Source: Staphylococcus saprophyticus subsp. saprophyticus ATCC 15305 = NCTC 7292 (GTDB taxonomy: Bacteria > Bacillota > Bacilli > Staphylococcales > Staphylococcaceae). Taken from it: a stretch of DNA of 64,000 bases. The position numbers and the translations under genes were made by a program. Below, piece by piece: positions 54,640 through 63,095 of the stretch (positions are counted from its first letter, which is position 1; every line of letters starts with the position of its first letter). Location: NCBI RefSeq assembly GCF_000010125.1, contig NC_007350.1:186001-250000 (forward strand). Direction: 5' to 3'. The notes beneath the pieces are model-generated. The model did no database searches, was not told the DNA's origin, and was given only the letters and a program-made list of their open reading frames with translations.

Positions 54640-56145
54640 ATGTCTAAGACAGTGAAGATTGTTATAGCAGTCGTTATTGGGGTACTACTGATTTGTGGCA
54701 TTGGGGGAGCAGCAGCGTATTATTTCACAAAGAACACACCTAAAAATACGTATTTACTAAGTGAACAGGAAACAGCAAAGCAAATGAAAGCGTATGGTGA
54801 AGACAGGTTTGAAAATGAATTTGAATTTCAAGATAAGATGAAAGATGAGTCGTATTTAATTAATTTAAATGCAAGTGCAGATGTACCAGAAGCACTACTC
54901 AAATCATCGGATATACCAAAATCTGTTGCAGATGCTTCGAAGTTAGGATTTAAATTGGGACATGATCCGGATAAAGAGCATTCAGTTATAGCTTTAACAC
55001 CTACAGTTGCAGATAATGAAATTGGGGAATTTCAATGGGCTGCCGATAAGCAAAATCAATATTATGCAGCTCCAATTTTAGATGATGTTTACAAAGCGAA
55101 GAATAATGAACTTGTCGATGTGTATAAAAAAATCACTGGGGAAACATCGAGTGTTGAAGGGACAAATAATGGCATTACAAATGACTCATTAAATTTAAAT
55201 TCGTTGTTATCTGGTACACAAATATCTCAAGATAAAATTGATGAAATTAGCAAGAAATATAGTGAAGTGATTACAGATAAATTAGACGATGATAATTTTG
55301 AAAAAGACGATGTAACAATTAAGGTCAATGGTGAGGATAAAGATGTTAAAAAAGTAACAATGAATGTAAGTAAAGGTGAAACAAAAGCCATTTTAACAGA
55401 CATATTAGAAAAAGCTAAAAAAGACAAAGATATTAAAGCGATTGCAGAAGATCAATTTAATGCGAAAGACTATAAAAAACAATTAGATGATATATTAAAA
55501 GAAGTAAAAGATACAGATAAAGCAGAATTTCCAAGTGTGAAATCAGTTATATGGGAAGACGATAATCAGATTCTTAAACGTAATTTAACGATGAAAGATG
55601 AAGACGGTTCAACAGTGAAATTAAATGGGACAAGTCAAGTTGATGATGATAACTTAATGATTGATTATAAATTAACAACAGATGATGACCAAGAAGTAGC
55701 ACTGAAAGGTAAGTCGACTAAAAAAGACGATCAGTATAAAGATAACTACAAAGTAACTTTTGATAATGGTTACCGTAAGTCTGATGCAACTTTAACAAAT
55801 ACAGAATCACAAGATGGGGATAAACGTAACGACAAAGGTCAGATTGAAATCAATGCTAACTACGATAAAACAACGATTGATTTCAATAATAAATTAGACA
55901 CAGACACTAAAAATAATACACAAAAACAAGAACTTTCATTATCAACAGATATCGATAATGAGACGGTCGTGATTAATATTAAAGGTGACACAAAACTTAA
56001 AGAAGACATTAAATTTAAAAAAGCAAATGCACAAGATTTAAATACAATGTCTGATAGTGACTTTAGAAAACTACAACGAGAAATATCTAACAACACTGAA
56101 GATATTGTAAAAGATATCGCAAAAGATATTAAAGATAAAAAATAA
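54640..56145 (+). CDS. DUF6583-like membrane-anchored extracellular protein
   Basis: Protein of 501 residues. One N-terminal TM segment (IVIAVVIGVLLICGIGGAAA, residues about 7-27) anchors a large polar domain, predicted outside the cell. It is rich in Lys, Asp, Asn and Thr, with repeated beta-like stretches (LKGKSTKKDDQYKDNYKVTF, IEINANYDKTTIDFNNKL). I place it in the DUF6583 group from its overall pattern only. GGGGAGG precedes the ATG. It is 50 bases upstream of an ABC-2 exporter operon, so it is probably the extracytoplasmic partner of that exporter. No catalytic motif is visible. Confidence 0.65.
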   Translation: MSKTVKIVIAVVIGVLLICGIGGAAAYYFTKNTPKNTYLLSEQETAKQMKAYGEDRFENEFEFQDKMKDESYLINLNASADVPEALLKSSDIPKSVADASKLGFKLGHDPDKEHSVIALTPTVADNEIGEFQWAADKQNQYYAAPILDDVYKAKNNELVDVYKKITGETSSVEGTNNGITNDSLNLNSLLSGTQISQDKIDEISKKYSEVITDKLDDDNFEKDDVTIKVNGEDKDVKKVTMNVSKGETKAILTDILEKAKKDKDIKAIAEDQFNAKDYKKQLDDILKEVKDTDKAEFPSVKSVIWEDDNQILKRNLTMKDEDGSTVKLNGTSQVDDDNLMIDYKLTTDDDQEVALKGKSTKKDDQYKDNYKVTFDNGYRKSDATLTNTESQDGDKRNDKGQIEINANYDKTTIDFNNKLDTDTKNNTQKQELSLSTDIDNETVVINIKGDTKLKEDIKFKKANAQDLNTMSDSDFRKLQREISNNTEDIVKDIAKDIKDKK

Positions 56146-56195
56146 AGATAACTCATTTAAAAAGGTAATATATTAATGGAGAGAGGAGTGGTTAA

Positions 56196-57362
56196 ATGAA
56201 AACAATTCAATTGTTTCGCATTTACCACTCTTTTCTATTAAAAAAATGGCATCTTTTTTTCTATTTGATTTTGATGATGTGTGCTTTTTTAACTGCCTTA
56301 CTAGTCGTTCAGTACGTTAATCAAGATGATGCAAAGTTTAGAATAGGTATTGTTGATCACGATAATTCGGCGGAGACACAGCTCATACTCAATTCAATGG
56401 GAAATGGAACACATCTAGGTAAAGATATTCGTATTCAGCGTTACAATCAAAATCAAGCGCAAAAATTATTGAAAGCACAAAAATTAGAGGGATATTATGT
56501 TTTTGAAAAAGGTATGACAAAAACATTTTATAAACATGGTAATTTACCTATAGCTGTTTATACATATGATCAAACGTCAACTAAAAGTTTAGTTATTAAT
56601 CAGTTGACTGATTCAGTTTATAGTCGCCTCATGTTATCGATGGGTGGAGGGTTAACCTACACGACATTATCACCAGAGGCCAATAAGGACGATAAGTTAC
56701 AATTATTGACGGATTTATTATTTACCGGTTTAAATCGGACAGGCGGATTTGATTATCAACCGATACAAATATTTGATACATCGAGCTATTATGTAGTGAC
56801 AGGTTATTTAGCCTCCATATTTATTTTTGCACTATCACTATTTTCAATTTTAAAAATGAACCAAGCTAAGGCATTAAAATCCAGATTACATATGTACCAT
56901 TTTTCATTTGAAAAGCTAACATTAATTAGAAGTTTATTTACGCTATTTTATACTGGCGTGTGGACCTTGTTAGGATGCTTATGCATGATACAGATATTGC
57001 CCAATACTTTTGAGCCTTATAATTGGCCAACTGTAGTTATTCAATTAGTTTATTATATTCTAATGATTACAGGTTGGTTAACCATTATTGATTTGATCTG
57101 TTTCCGTTGGTTCAATATCGTACTGAAAATCATGCTTGCACTTATGGTTATTCTATTTTCTGGTCAAATTATACCAACGATATATTTCAAACATTTATTG
57201 AATGGCATGTTTAATGTGCAGCCATTTAGTTTTGTCACTAATCAAATGTTAGAGATTATATTAAATAATTATATCTTAGATACACCCATTACTTTCTATA
57301 TGAGCTTTGTGATAACAGCTATTATATTATTGGTAATCATTGTTTGGAGGTATCGCCGATGA
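56196..57362 (+). CDS. ABC-2 type transporter permease 1
   Basis: Membrane subunit of 388 residues with the ABC-2 exporter layout: a first TM (WHLFFYLILMMCAFLTALLV), an extracellular domain of about 150 residues (IGIVDHDNSAETQLILNSMG), then five C-terminal TM segments. AGAGGAG precedes the ATG. Its stop codon overlaps the start of the second permease (ATGA), showing translational coupling. Together the two permeases would form a heterodimeric exporter powered by the ATPase at 58293. Confidence 0.82.
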   Translation: MKTIQLFRIYHSFLLKKWHLFFYLILMMCAFLTALLVVQYVNQDDAKFRIGIVDHDNSAETQLILNSMGNGTHLGKDIRIQRYNQNQAQKLLKAQKLEGYYVFEKGMTKTFYKHGNLPIAVYTYDQTSTKSLVINQLTDSVYSRLMLSMGGGLTYTTLSPEANKDDKLQLLTDLLFTGLNRTGGFDYQPIQIFDTSSYYVVTGYLASIFIFALSLFSILKMNQAKALKSRLHMYHFSFEKLTLIRSLFTLFYTGVWTLLGCLCMIQILPNTFEPYNWPTVVIQLVYYILMITGWLTIIDLICFRWFNIVLKIMLALMVILFSGQIIPTIYFKHLLNGMFNVQPFSFVTNQMLEIILNNYILDTPITFYMSFVITAIILLVIIVWRYRR

Positions 57363-58282
57363 TACAGTCCTTTATATTTATCATTATATTAAAACAGTGG
57401 AAGCAATTAGTGATTTTTTTTACTATTTTAACGTGTACGTTGTTATTGATATGGGCAGCTTATTCATCGCTGAATCAATCTTTTAAAATTCCAGTCGCAG
57501 TTCAAGATCAGGATCAATCCCAAGCTTCACATACATTAATTCAAAGTATTGAGAAGAACGACTTTGTTAAAGTTGAAAAGTTGGACCAAGAAGCAATATA
57601 TCTGGATGAAAGTGTTAGTAAAAAAGAAGCGGTTGCAGCGATGCATATCCCTAAAGATTACAGTGATAAATTGAAAAATAATCAATTAAAATTGGCACTT
57701 ACACTTTATGCAAGAGATGATTTTATTGGTGATATTACATTTGAAATGATTAGTCGTTCATTATATGAACAACAAATTCCGTATATTGTAAAAAAACATT
57801 TAGATGATGACGGTCAAGAGACGTCCTTAGAAAAGGTGTCCGATACATTAAATCAACACACGCCCAAATCAGCCATTGTTCACCATGTCGTAAATACCAA
57901 TTCTGAGACGTCTATATCAATCAGCCTAGTGTTTGGCATTATCTTATTCGTTAGTAGTGTTCAAATCGTGTTGCATCAAAGGCTGAAACAAAATGGTCCG
58001 TTAACAAGACTTTTTATATTTCAATACAGTAAGTTGATACTTTTCACAACTTATATTTTGATTCATACACTCATTTTAATGCTTGTACTTGGCATAACAA
58101 CATTCATATTTCAACAACAACTTTCATTTACGTTCTTTGCGAAATCATTAGTGATTATTATTGTGTATGAACTAGGGGTTTCATGGTTACTTTTCAAAAT
58201 AAATACACTCAGTCATAGGCTCTTTATGGCAGTCATATTTGCCTTATTGATGGCGGTGTTATATATCTTTATACAATTATAG
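57359..58282 (+). CDS. ABC-2 type transporter permease 2
   Basis: Membrane subunit of 307 residues, built like permease 1: an N-terminal TM (LVIFFTILTCTLLLIWAAYS), an extracellular domain (IPVAVQDQDQSQASHTLIQS), and about five C-terminal TM segments. ATG 57359 overlaps the previous stop by four bases and has TGGAGG 8 bases upstream. An in-frame TTG at 57344 is inside permease 1 and lacks a ribosome site. The ATPase gene follows by 10 bases. Confidence 0.82.
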   Translation: MIQSFIFIIILKQWKQLVIFFTILTCTLLLIWAAYSSLNQSFKIPVAVQDQDQSQASHTLIQSIEKNDFVKVEKLDQEAIYLDESVSKKEAVAAMHIPKDYSDKLKNNQLKLALTLYARDDFIGDITFEMISRSLYEQQIPYIVKKHLDDDGQETSLEKVSDTLNQHTPKSAIVHHVVNTNSETSISISLVFGIILFVSSVQIVLHQRLKQNGPLTRLFIFQYSKLILFTTYILIHTLILMLVLGITTFIFQQQLSFTFFAKSLVIIIVYELGVSWLLFKINTLSHRLFMAVIFALLMAVLYIFIQL

Positions 58283-58292
58283 GAGTGATAAG

Positions 58293-58961
58293 ATGATAGA
58301 ATTAAAAAATTTAAGCAAGCACTATCGTAAAAAATGCATCTTTGAGTCCCTAGATATGACATTTGAAAATTTGCAATTAACCGTTTTATTAGGTGAAAAC
58401 GGCGCTGGTAAATCCACATTATTAAGAATGATTGCCGGTTTAGAACAATTGACTAAAGGTGAAATACGTTATTTTGGAGAACAACTGTCAAAAAAGCAAA
58501 GACAAGATAAAATCGGTTATGTACCACAGGATATTGCACTATTTGAACATATGACAGTTAATGAAAATATTCGATGTTTTAAGGCGCTATGCAAAACACC
58601 GTTATCCAATGTATTGATAGACGAGTATGCACGTCAACTCAATTTAAATGAGAGAACCATGACAATTTCTAATTTGTCTGGTGGTACGAAACGAAAGGTG
58701 AATGTTCTAATCGGTTTATTAAGTAATCCGCAAATATTAATTTTAGATGAACCTACAGTAGGTATAGATTTAAAATCCAGATTTGATATTCATAACCTTT
58801 TGAATACAATGAAGAGGGAACGACTCATTATATTAACGACACACCACTTAGATGAAGTTGAAGCATTAGCGGATCAAATTAAAGTAATTGGTAATGATCC
58901 ATTCTATAGGGAAATTCTTGAAGATAAGCATTGGGCATTCGAAGTATATAATAATAAATAG
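58293..58961 (+). CDS. ABC transporter ATP-binding protein
   Basis: ATPase subunit of 222 residues, cytoplasmic. Walker A GENGAGKST is at residues 34-42, the Q-loop is in IGYVPQDIALF, the signature is LSGGTKRK, Walker B is ILILDEPT and the switch histidine is in LTTHHLDE. The short length without a C-terminal extension is typical of ABC-2 exporters of the CcmA type. AGGAGTG precedes the ATG. Last gene of the DUF6583/ABC operon; a terminator follows. Substrate unknown. Confidence 0.93.
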   Translation: MIELKNLSKHYRKKCIFESLDMTFENLQLTVLLGENGAGKSTLLRMIAGLEQLTKGEIRYFGEQLSKKQRQDKIGYVPQDIALFEHMTVNENIRCFKALCKTPLSNVLIDEYARQLNLNERTMTISNLSGGTKRKVNVLIGLLSNPQILILDEPTVGIDLKSRFDIHNLLNTMKRERLIILTTHHLDEVEALADQIKVIGNDPFYREILEDKHWAFEVYNNK

Positions 58962-58969
58962 AGATGATG

Positions 58970-59020
58970 AACCACATCCATTCATGGAGAACCCCCGTAA
59001 TGATGGATGTGGTTTTAATT
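58970..59020 (+). terminator. Terminator after the ABC operon
   Basis: AACCACATCCA pairs with TGGATGTGGTT across a 23-base loop and is followed by TTAATTATTTT. Confidence 0.8.
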
Positions 59021-59068
59021 ATTTTGTATATAATGAGGTGAAAAAGAAGAAACATAAATTAATACAAT

Positions 59069-59086
59069 AATAACAACGTTGTTATT
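59069..59086. promoter_or_regulatory. Perfect palindrome before gntP
   Basis: AATAACAACGTTGTTATT is a perfect 18-base palindrome 75 bases upstream of the gntP start, probably an operator. No regulator gene is adjacent. Confidence 0.5.
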
Positions 59087-59160
59087 TTGCGATAAATAAT
59101 TTATAATGAGTAATTGTGAATTCGCTTTCATCATTTTTAAGGGATTGGGGGAACACGAAT

Positions 59161-60500
59161 TTGTCATTTTTAGGGGAACATTTGCCGCTCATATCGCTTG
59201 TTATTGGTGTAGGAGTATTACTATTTTTAAACATTAAATTGAAGATTAATAGTATCCTATCGCTCATATTCGCAGCGGTGCTTGTAGGATTTATGAATGG
59301 CATGAAGCCGTTAGCAATTTTAGATACAATTAAGGAAGGATTAGGATCTACATTAGGGAGTCTCGCATTAATTATTGGGTTTGGTGCAGTACTTGGTAAA
59401 TTAATGGTAGATTCTGGCGCAGCACAACGTATCGCTTCAACACTTATAGAAAGATTTGGTGCTAAATATGTTTAATGGGCTTTAATCATCATCGGTGCTG
59501 TATTTGGTATTTCTGTATTTTATGAAGTAGCATTTATGATTTTAGCACCGTTAGTCATCAGTATTGCTATTGAAGCTAAGACACCATTTATGAAATTGGC
59601 GATTACAATGGTTGTAGCGACAACTTTATCACACAATATTTTCCCGCCACAAGAAGGGCCTACAGCACTCGTAGATGCTTACAATGCGGATATGGGAATG
59701 GTTTATATTTTGGGGATGATCGTCTTTATTCCTAGCGTGATTATTGCGGGTATTATATTGCCGAGATTCATGAAGCGCATAGATTATCCTATACCACCAT
59801 TATTACAAAAAAAGAAAAAATTTTACAGACAGTGAAATGCCTAGTTTTGGTTTGAGTTTATTTGTACCATTAATACCAGCTATTCTAATTTCAATATCAA
59901 CCATACTCAGTTTATTTATTACCGAAGACACGATATTACATGAAATCGTATCATTTATTGGAAGTGCGGAAATCAGTCTTATCATTCCTATTATTACTGC
60001 GATTGTTATGTTTGGACTTAGAAAAGGTAAAGATATGGATACAATGATGAAATCATTTGAAACAGGTCTAAAAGGTGTTGCAACTATTATATTCATTGTC
60101 GGAGCGGGTGGCGCTTTTAAGGAAATCATTTTAGAAGCACATGTTGGAGATTATATTGCAGATATCATGAAAGGTACCAATATCTCTCCACTTATTATGG
60201 CTTGGTTAATTACAGCGCTTATCCGTATTGCGACGGGTCAAGGTGTTGTTTCAGCAATTACTGCTGCAGGTATCGTTGGTCCGTTGATACCCACTTTTGA
60301 TGTCAGCCCTGTGCTTATGGTATTAGCTACAGCTGTAGGTAGTAATACCATTACTCATGTTAATGATGCATCATTTTGGTTATTCAAAGAATATTTTAAT
60401 ATTTCTATTAAGGATACATTTAAGACATGGGGGTGCGTTGTTATTAACGACATCTGTAACAGGATTAATGGTTGTCTTAATACTGGATCTATTTATTTAA
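59161..60500 (+). pseudogene. gntP: GntP-family gluconate permease with three lesions
   Basis: TTG 59161 with GGGGGA 8 bases upstream starts a GntP-family permease (HLPLISLVIGVGVLLFLNIK at the start). Lesion one: TAA at 59473 where CAA (Gln) is expected, in GAKYV[15 protein letters not shown], same frame on both sides. Lesion two: one extra A in the A6 run at about 59815, after which the frame continues as [17 protein letters not shown]. Lesion three: one extra G in the G5 run at about 60429. Correcting it gives TWGALLLTTSVTGLMVVLIL, ending at 60500. Conserved segments such as [15 protein letters not shown] and TGQGVVSAITAAG remain. The gene is surely inactive unless several errors are in the sequence. 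Confidence 0.87.
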
Positions 60501-60545
60501 AATAATAAAGTAAAATAACAATGATTCATATTTGTGTAACATCAT

Positions 60546-60602
60546 AAAAAGCATTATTTGCAAAGTATTTAAAGATATTTTTGTAAATAATGCTTTATTT
60601 TA
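60546..60602 (+). terminator. Terminator after gntP
   Basis: AAAGCATTATTTGCAAA pairs with TTTGTAAATAATGCTTT and is followed by ATTTT. Confidence 0.8.
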
Positions 60603-60890
60603 GTATAAATACACAAAACTGTTACAAAAGTTACAAATATTTTTAAATGCATCGATTCAAAGTCTTGTGATTACTGATTTAAAGGTATTTGTAGCATATA
60701 TGTTATAAATTAGAAGGTTTTGGGTACTATACTTTATGTGAATAAATGAGTAACATGAATAAATCTACTTTCAGCATATTAATGACACTATCTTGAGTGA
60801 CTTATGTTGTGCGATGTTTTTATACAGTAATATGCTAATATTATGAATAAAAACACAAAAATATACAATTATTGGTAGTGAAAAGTTGAT

Positions 60891-60918
60891 TTGACTTGAA
60901 TTGTTATACGAGTATAAT
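60891..60918 (+). promoter_or_regulatory. Promoter of the APC permease gene with operator dyad
   Basis: TTGACT and TATAAT are separated by 16 bases. TGTTAT-N9-ATAACA (60902-60922) is a dyad covering the -10 box and so a likely operator. The remaining part of 60603-60890 shows no gene. Confidence 0.65.
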
Positions 60919-60995
60919 AACACCATATACAAGAAGGTGTATAAAAGCCACTTATTCTTGATATGAATATAAAAGAGAAAATATTAGGAGTAATT

Positions 60996-62639
60996 ATGGG
61001 ACAAAAAGATGAAAGTAGTAAAATTAATTTACCACAGCTCGTATTGCTAGGATTAGGTTCATTAATTGGATCTGGTTGGTTATTTGGCGCATGGGAGGCA
61101 TCTTCCATTGCAGGACCAGCCGCAATTATTTCTTGGATTATTGGTTTTGTAGTTATAGGTTCAATTGCTTATAACTATATTGAAATAGGAACGATGTTTC
61201 CACAATCAGGTGGTATGAGTAATTATGCGCAATATACACATGGTTCGTTACTTGGATTCATTGCTGCCTGGGCAAACTGGGTATCGCTGGTAACTATCAT
61301 TCCTATTGAAGCAGTATCAGCTGTACAATATATGAGTTCATGGCCTTGGGAATGGGCGAAATTTACGTCTGGTTTAATGGATGGATCTACAATAAGTAAC
61401 GCAGGTTTATTTGCAGTATTTGTGATTATTGTTATCTTCTCATTATTAAACTATTGGTCAGTAAAATTATTGACGTCATTCACAAGTTTAATTTCAGTAT
61501 TTAAATTAGGTGTGCCTTTATTAACGATTATCATGTTAATTATTTCTGGTTTTGACACTGGGAACTATGGTCATTCAGTTGGAACATTTATGCCTTACGG
61601 TTCAGCACCTATATTTGCTGCAACAACAGCATCAGGTATTATTTTTTCATTCAACGCATTCCAGACAATTATTAATATGGGATCTGAAATTCAAAAACCT
61701 GAAAAAAACATTGCACGTGGTATAGCTATTTCACTGACTTTAAGTGCAATCCTGTACATAGTACTACAAAGTACATTTATTACGTCAATGCCTACTGAAA
61801 TGCTGCATGAAAATGGTTGGAGTGGTATTAACTTTAACTCACCATTTGCTGATATGGCTATTCTATTAGGATTAAATTGGTTAGCTATATTACTATATAT
61901 GGAAGCAGTTGTTTCACCATTTGGTACAGGTGTATCATTTGTAGCTGTTACTGGACGTGTTTTACGCGCTATGGAACAAAATGGTCATATTCCTAAATTT
62001 TTAGGGAAAATGAATGAAAAATATATGATTCCTCGTGTAGCCATTATATTTAATGCAATTATAAGTATGGTCATGGTATCGCTATTCCGTGATTGGGGTA
62101 CTTTAGCAAGTGTAATATCAACAGCTACGTTAGTGGCATATTTAACAGGACCAACGACAGTGATTTCACTACGTAAAATGGCACCTAAAATGCATAGACC
62201 GTTTAGAGCAAACTTATTAAAATTTATGGCACCATTTTCATTTGTGATGGCTTCATTAGCGATATATTGGGCGATGTGGCCAACAACAGCCGAAGTTATT
62301 TTAATTATTATTCTAGGATTACCAATTTACTTCTTCTATGAATATAAAATGAATTGGAAAAATACCAAAAAACAAATTGGCGGTAGCTTGTGGATTATCT
62401 TATATCTTATTGTACTTGCCTTCTTATCATTTATCGGTAGTAAAGAATTTAAAGGTATGAACTGGATTCATTATCCTTATGATTTTATTGTTATTATCAT
62501 TATTGCATTAATCTTCTACAAAATAGGTACGTCTAGTTACTTTGAAAGTGTTTACTTTAAACGTGCTAAAAAGATTAATAAAGATATGCGTGCGGATTTA
62601 CGTGAAAAACGTAAATCAGAACACATTAGTGAAGAATAA
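60996..62639 (+). CDS. APC-family amino-acid permease, AspT/YveA-like
   Basis: Membrane permease of 547 residues and about fourteen hydrophobic segments, longer than most APC proteins. TM1 has LVLLGLGSLIGSGWLFGAWE and TM2-3 has EIGTMFPQSGGMSNYAQYTH. The amphipathic GSEIQKPEKNIARGIAISL lies before TM6. The length and pattern resemble aspartate:proton symporters of the YveA type. ATG 60996 is chosen because TTAGGAG lies 6 bases upstream; an in-frame ATG at 60963 has no ribosome site. The next gene is rocD, but a terminator lies between, so a shared pathway is only a possibility. Confidence 0.83.
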   Translation: MGQKDESSKINLPQLVLLGLGSLIGSGWLFGAWEASSIAGPAAIISWIIGFVVIGSIAYNYIEIGTMFPQSGGMSNYAQYTHGSLLGFIAAWANWVSLVTIIPIEAVSAVQYMSSWPWEWAKFTSGLMDGSTISNAGLFAVFVIIVIFSLLNYWSVKLLTSFTSLISVFKLGVPLLTIIMLIISGFDTGNYGHSVGTFMPYGSAPIFAATTASGIIFSFNAFQTIINMGSEIQKPEKNIARGIAISLTLSAILYIVLQSTFITSMPTEMLHENGWSGINFNSPFADMAILLGLNWLAILLYMEAVVSPFGTGVSFVAVTGRVLRAMEQNGHIPKFLGKMNEKYMIPRVAIIFNAIISMVMVSLFRDWGTLASVISTATLVAYLTGPTTVISLRKMAPKMHRPFRANLLKFMAPFSFVMASLAIYWAMWPTTAEVILIIILGLPIYFFYEYKMNWKNTKKQIGGSLWIILYLIVLAFLSFIGSKEFKGMNWIHYPYDFIVIIIIALIFYKIGTSSYFESVYFKRAKKINKDMRADLREKRKSEHISEE

Positions 62640-62665
62640 TTTAATTCTGTGAGTAGAAATATATA

Positions 62666-62706
62666 TAGCGTCTGGGACATTGTTAAATCTCCCAGACGCT
62701 TTTTTC
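62666..62706 (+). terminator. Terminator after the APC permease gene
   Basis: AGCGTCTGGGA pairs with TCCCAGACGCTTTTTT. Confidence 0.92.
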
Positions 62707-62750
62707 ATATAAATAGCGACATAGTTAATCATTTGAATGATCATGCTTAA

Positions 62751-62808
62751 ATGGAGTGGGAGCCTGAAATCTTTTTGAGACAATTTGATTTCTGCTCCAT
62801 CTTTTTTA
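62751..62808 (+). repeat. Copy 2 of the dispersed motif, hairpin with T run
   Basis: GGGAGCCTGAAATC pairs with GATTTCTGCTCC around a 15-base loop and is followed by TTTTTT. It contains AATTTGATTTCTG, also seen at 1044. Staphylococcal intergenic repeats of the GTGGGA...AAATC type look like this. The remaining 62809-63010 shows nothing recognisable. Confidence 0.45.
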
Positions 62809-63014
62809 TGTATAGAAAATGACTATAATAATGCGACTGTACTTAGACAATAAGCGTATGCAATATTGCAGTGGACAACATTTTATGCAAAATAAATGCA
62901 TGGATATTCTATGGAAAAGTAAATTTCATTAAAATAAATTATTTAACAATGTTTTTTATTCCCATTAAAACAACATTTTCAATTCGTTTAAAGTGTAAAA
63001 ATTCAAAATAACCT

Positions 63015-63043
63015 TTGACTAATTAATCTGACAAGTGTATTAT
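63015..63043 (+). promoter_or_regulatory. rocD promoter
   Basis: TTGACT and TATTAT are separated by 17 bases, ending just before the first ARG box. Confidence 0.75.
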
Positions 63044-63044
63044 T

Positions 63045-63082
63045 TATGAATATTAATTCATTTTTAAGAATAAATATTATGA
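63045..63082 (+). promoter_or_regulatory. Tandem ARG boxes (ArgR/AhrC) before rocD
   Basis: TATGAATATTAATTCATT (63045-63062) matches the ARG box consensus TNTGAATWWWWATTCANW at every position. A second, weaker box, TAAGAATAAATATTATGA (63065-63082), follows after two bases, with three mismatches. They cover the region from just past the -10 box toward the start codon. Confidence 0.75.
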
Positions 63083-63095
63083 AATGAGGGTTTTG

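Noticed and set aside
59161-60500. Programmed frameshifting in gntP
   Set aside because: Both shifts are in plain A and G runs without stimulatory structure, and an in-frame stop codon is also present. Recoding would not yield a full protein.
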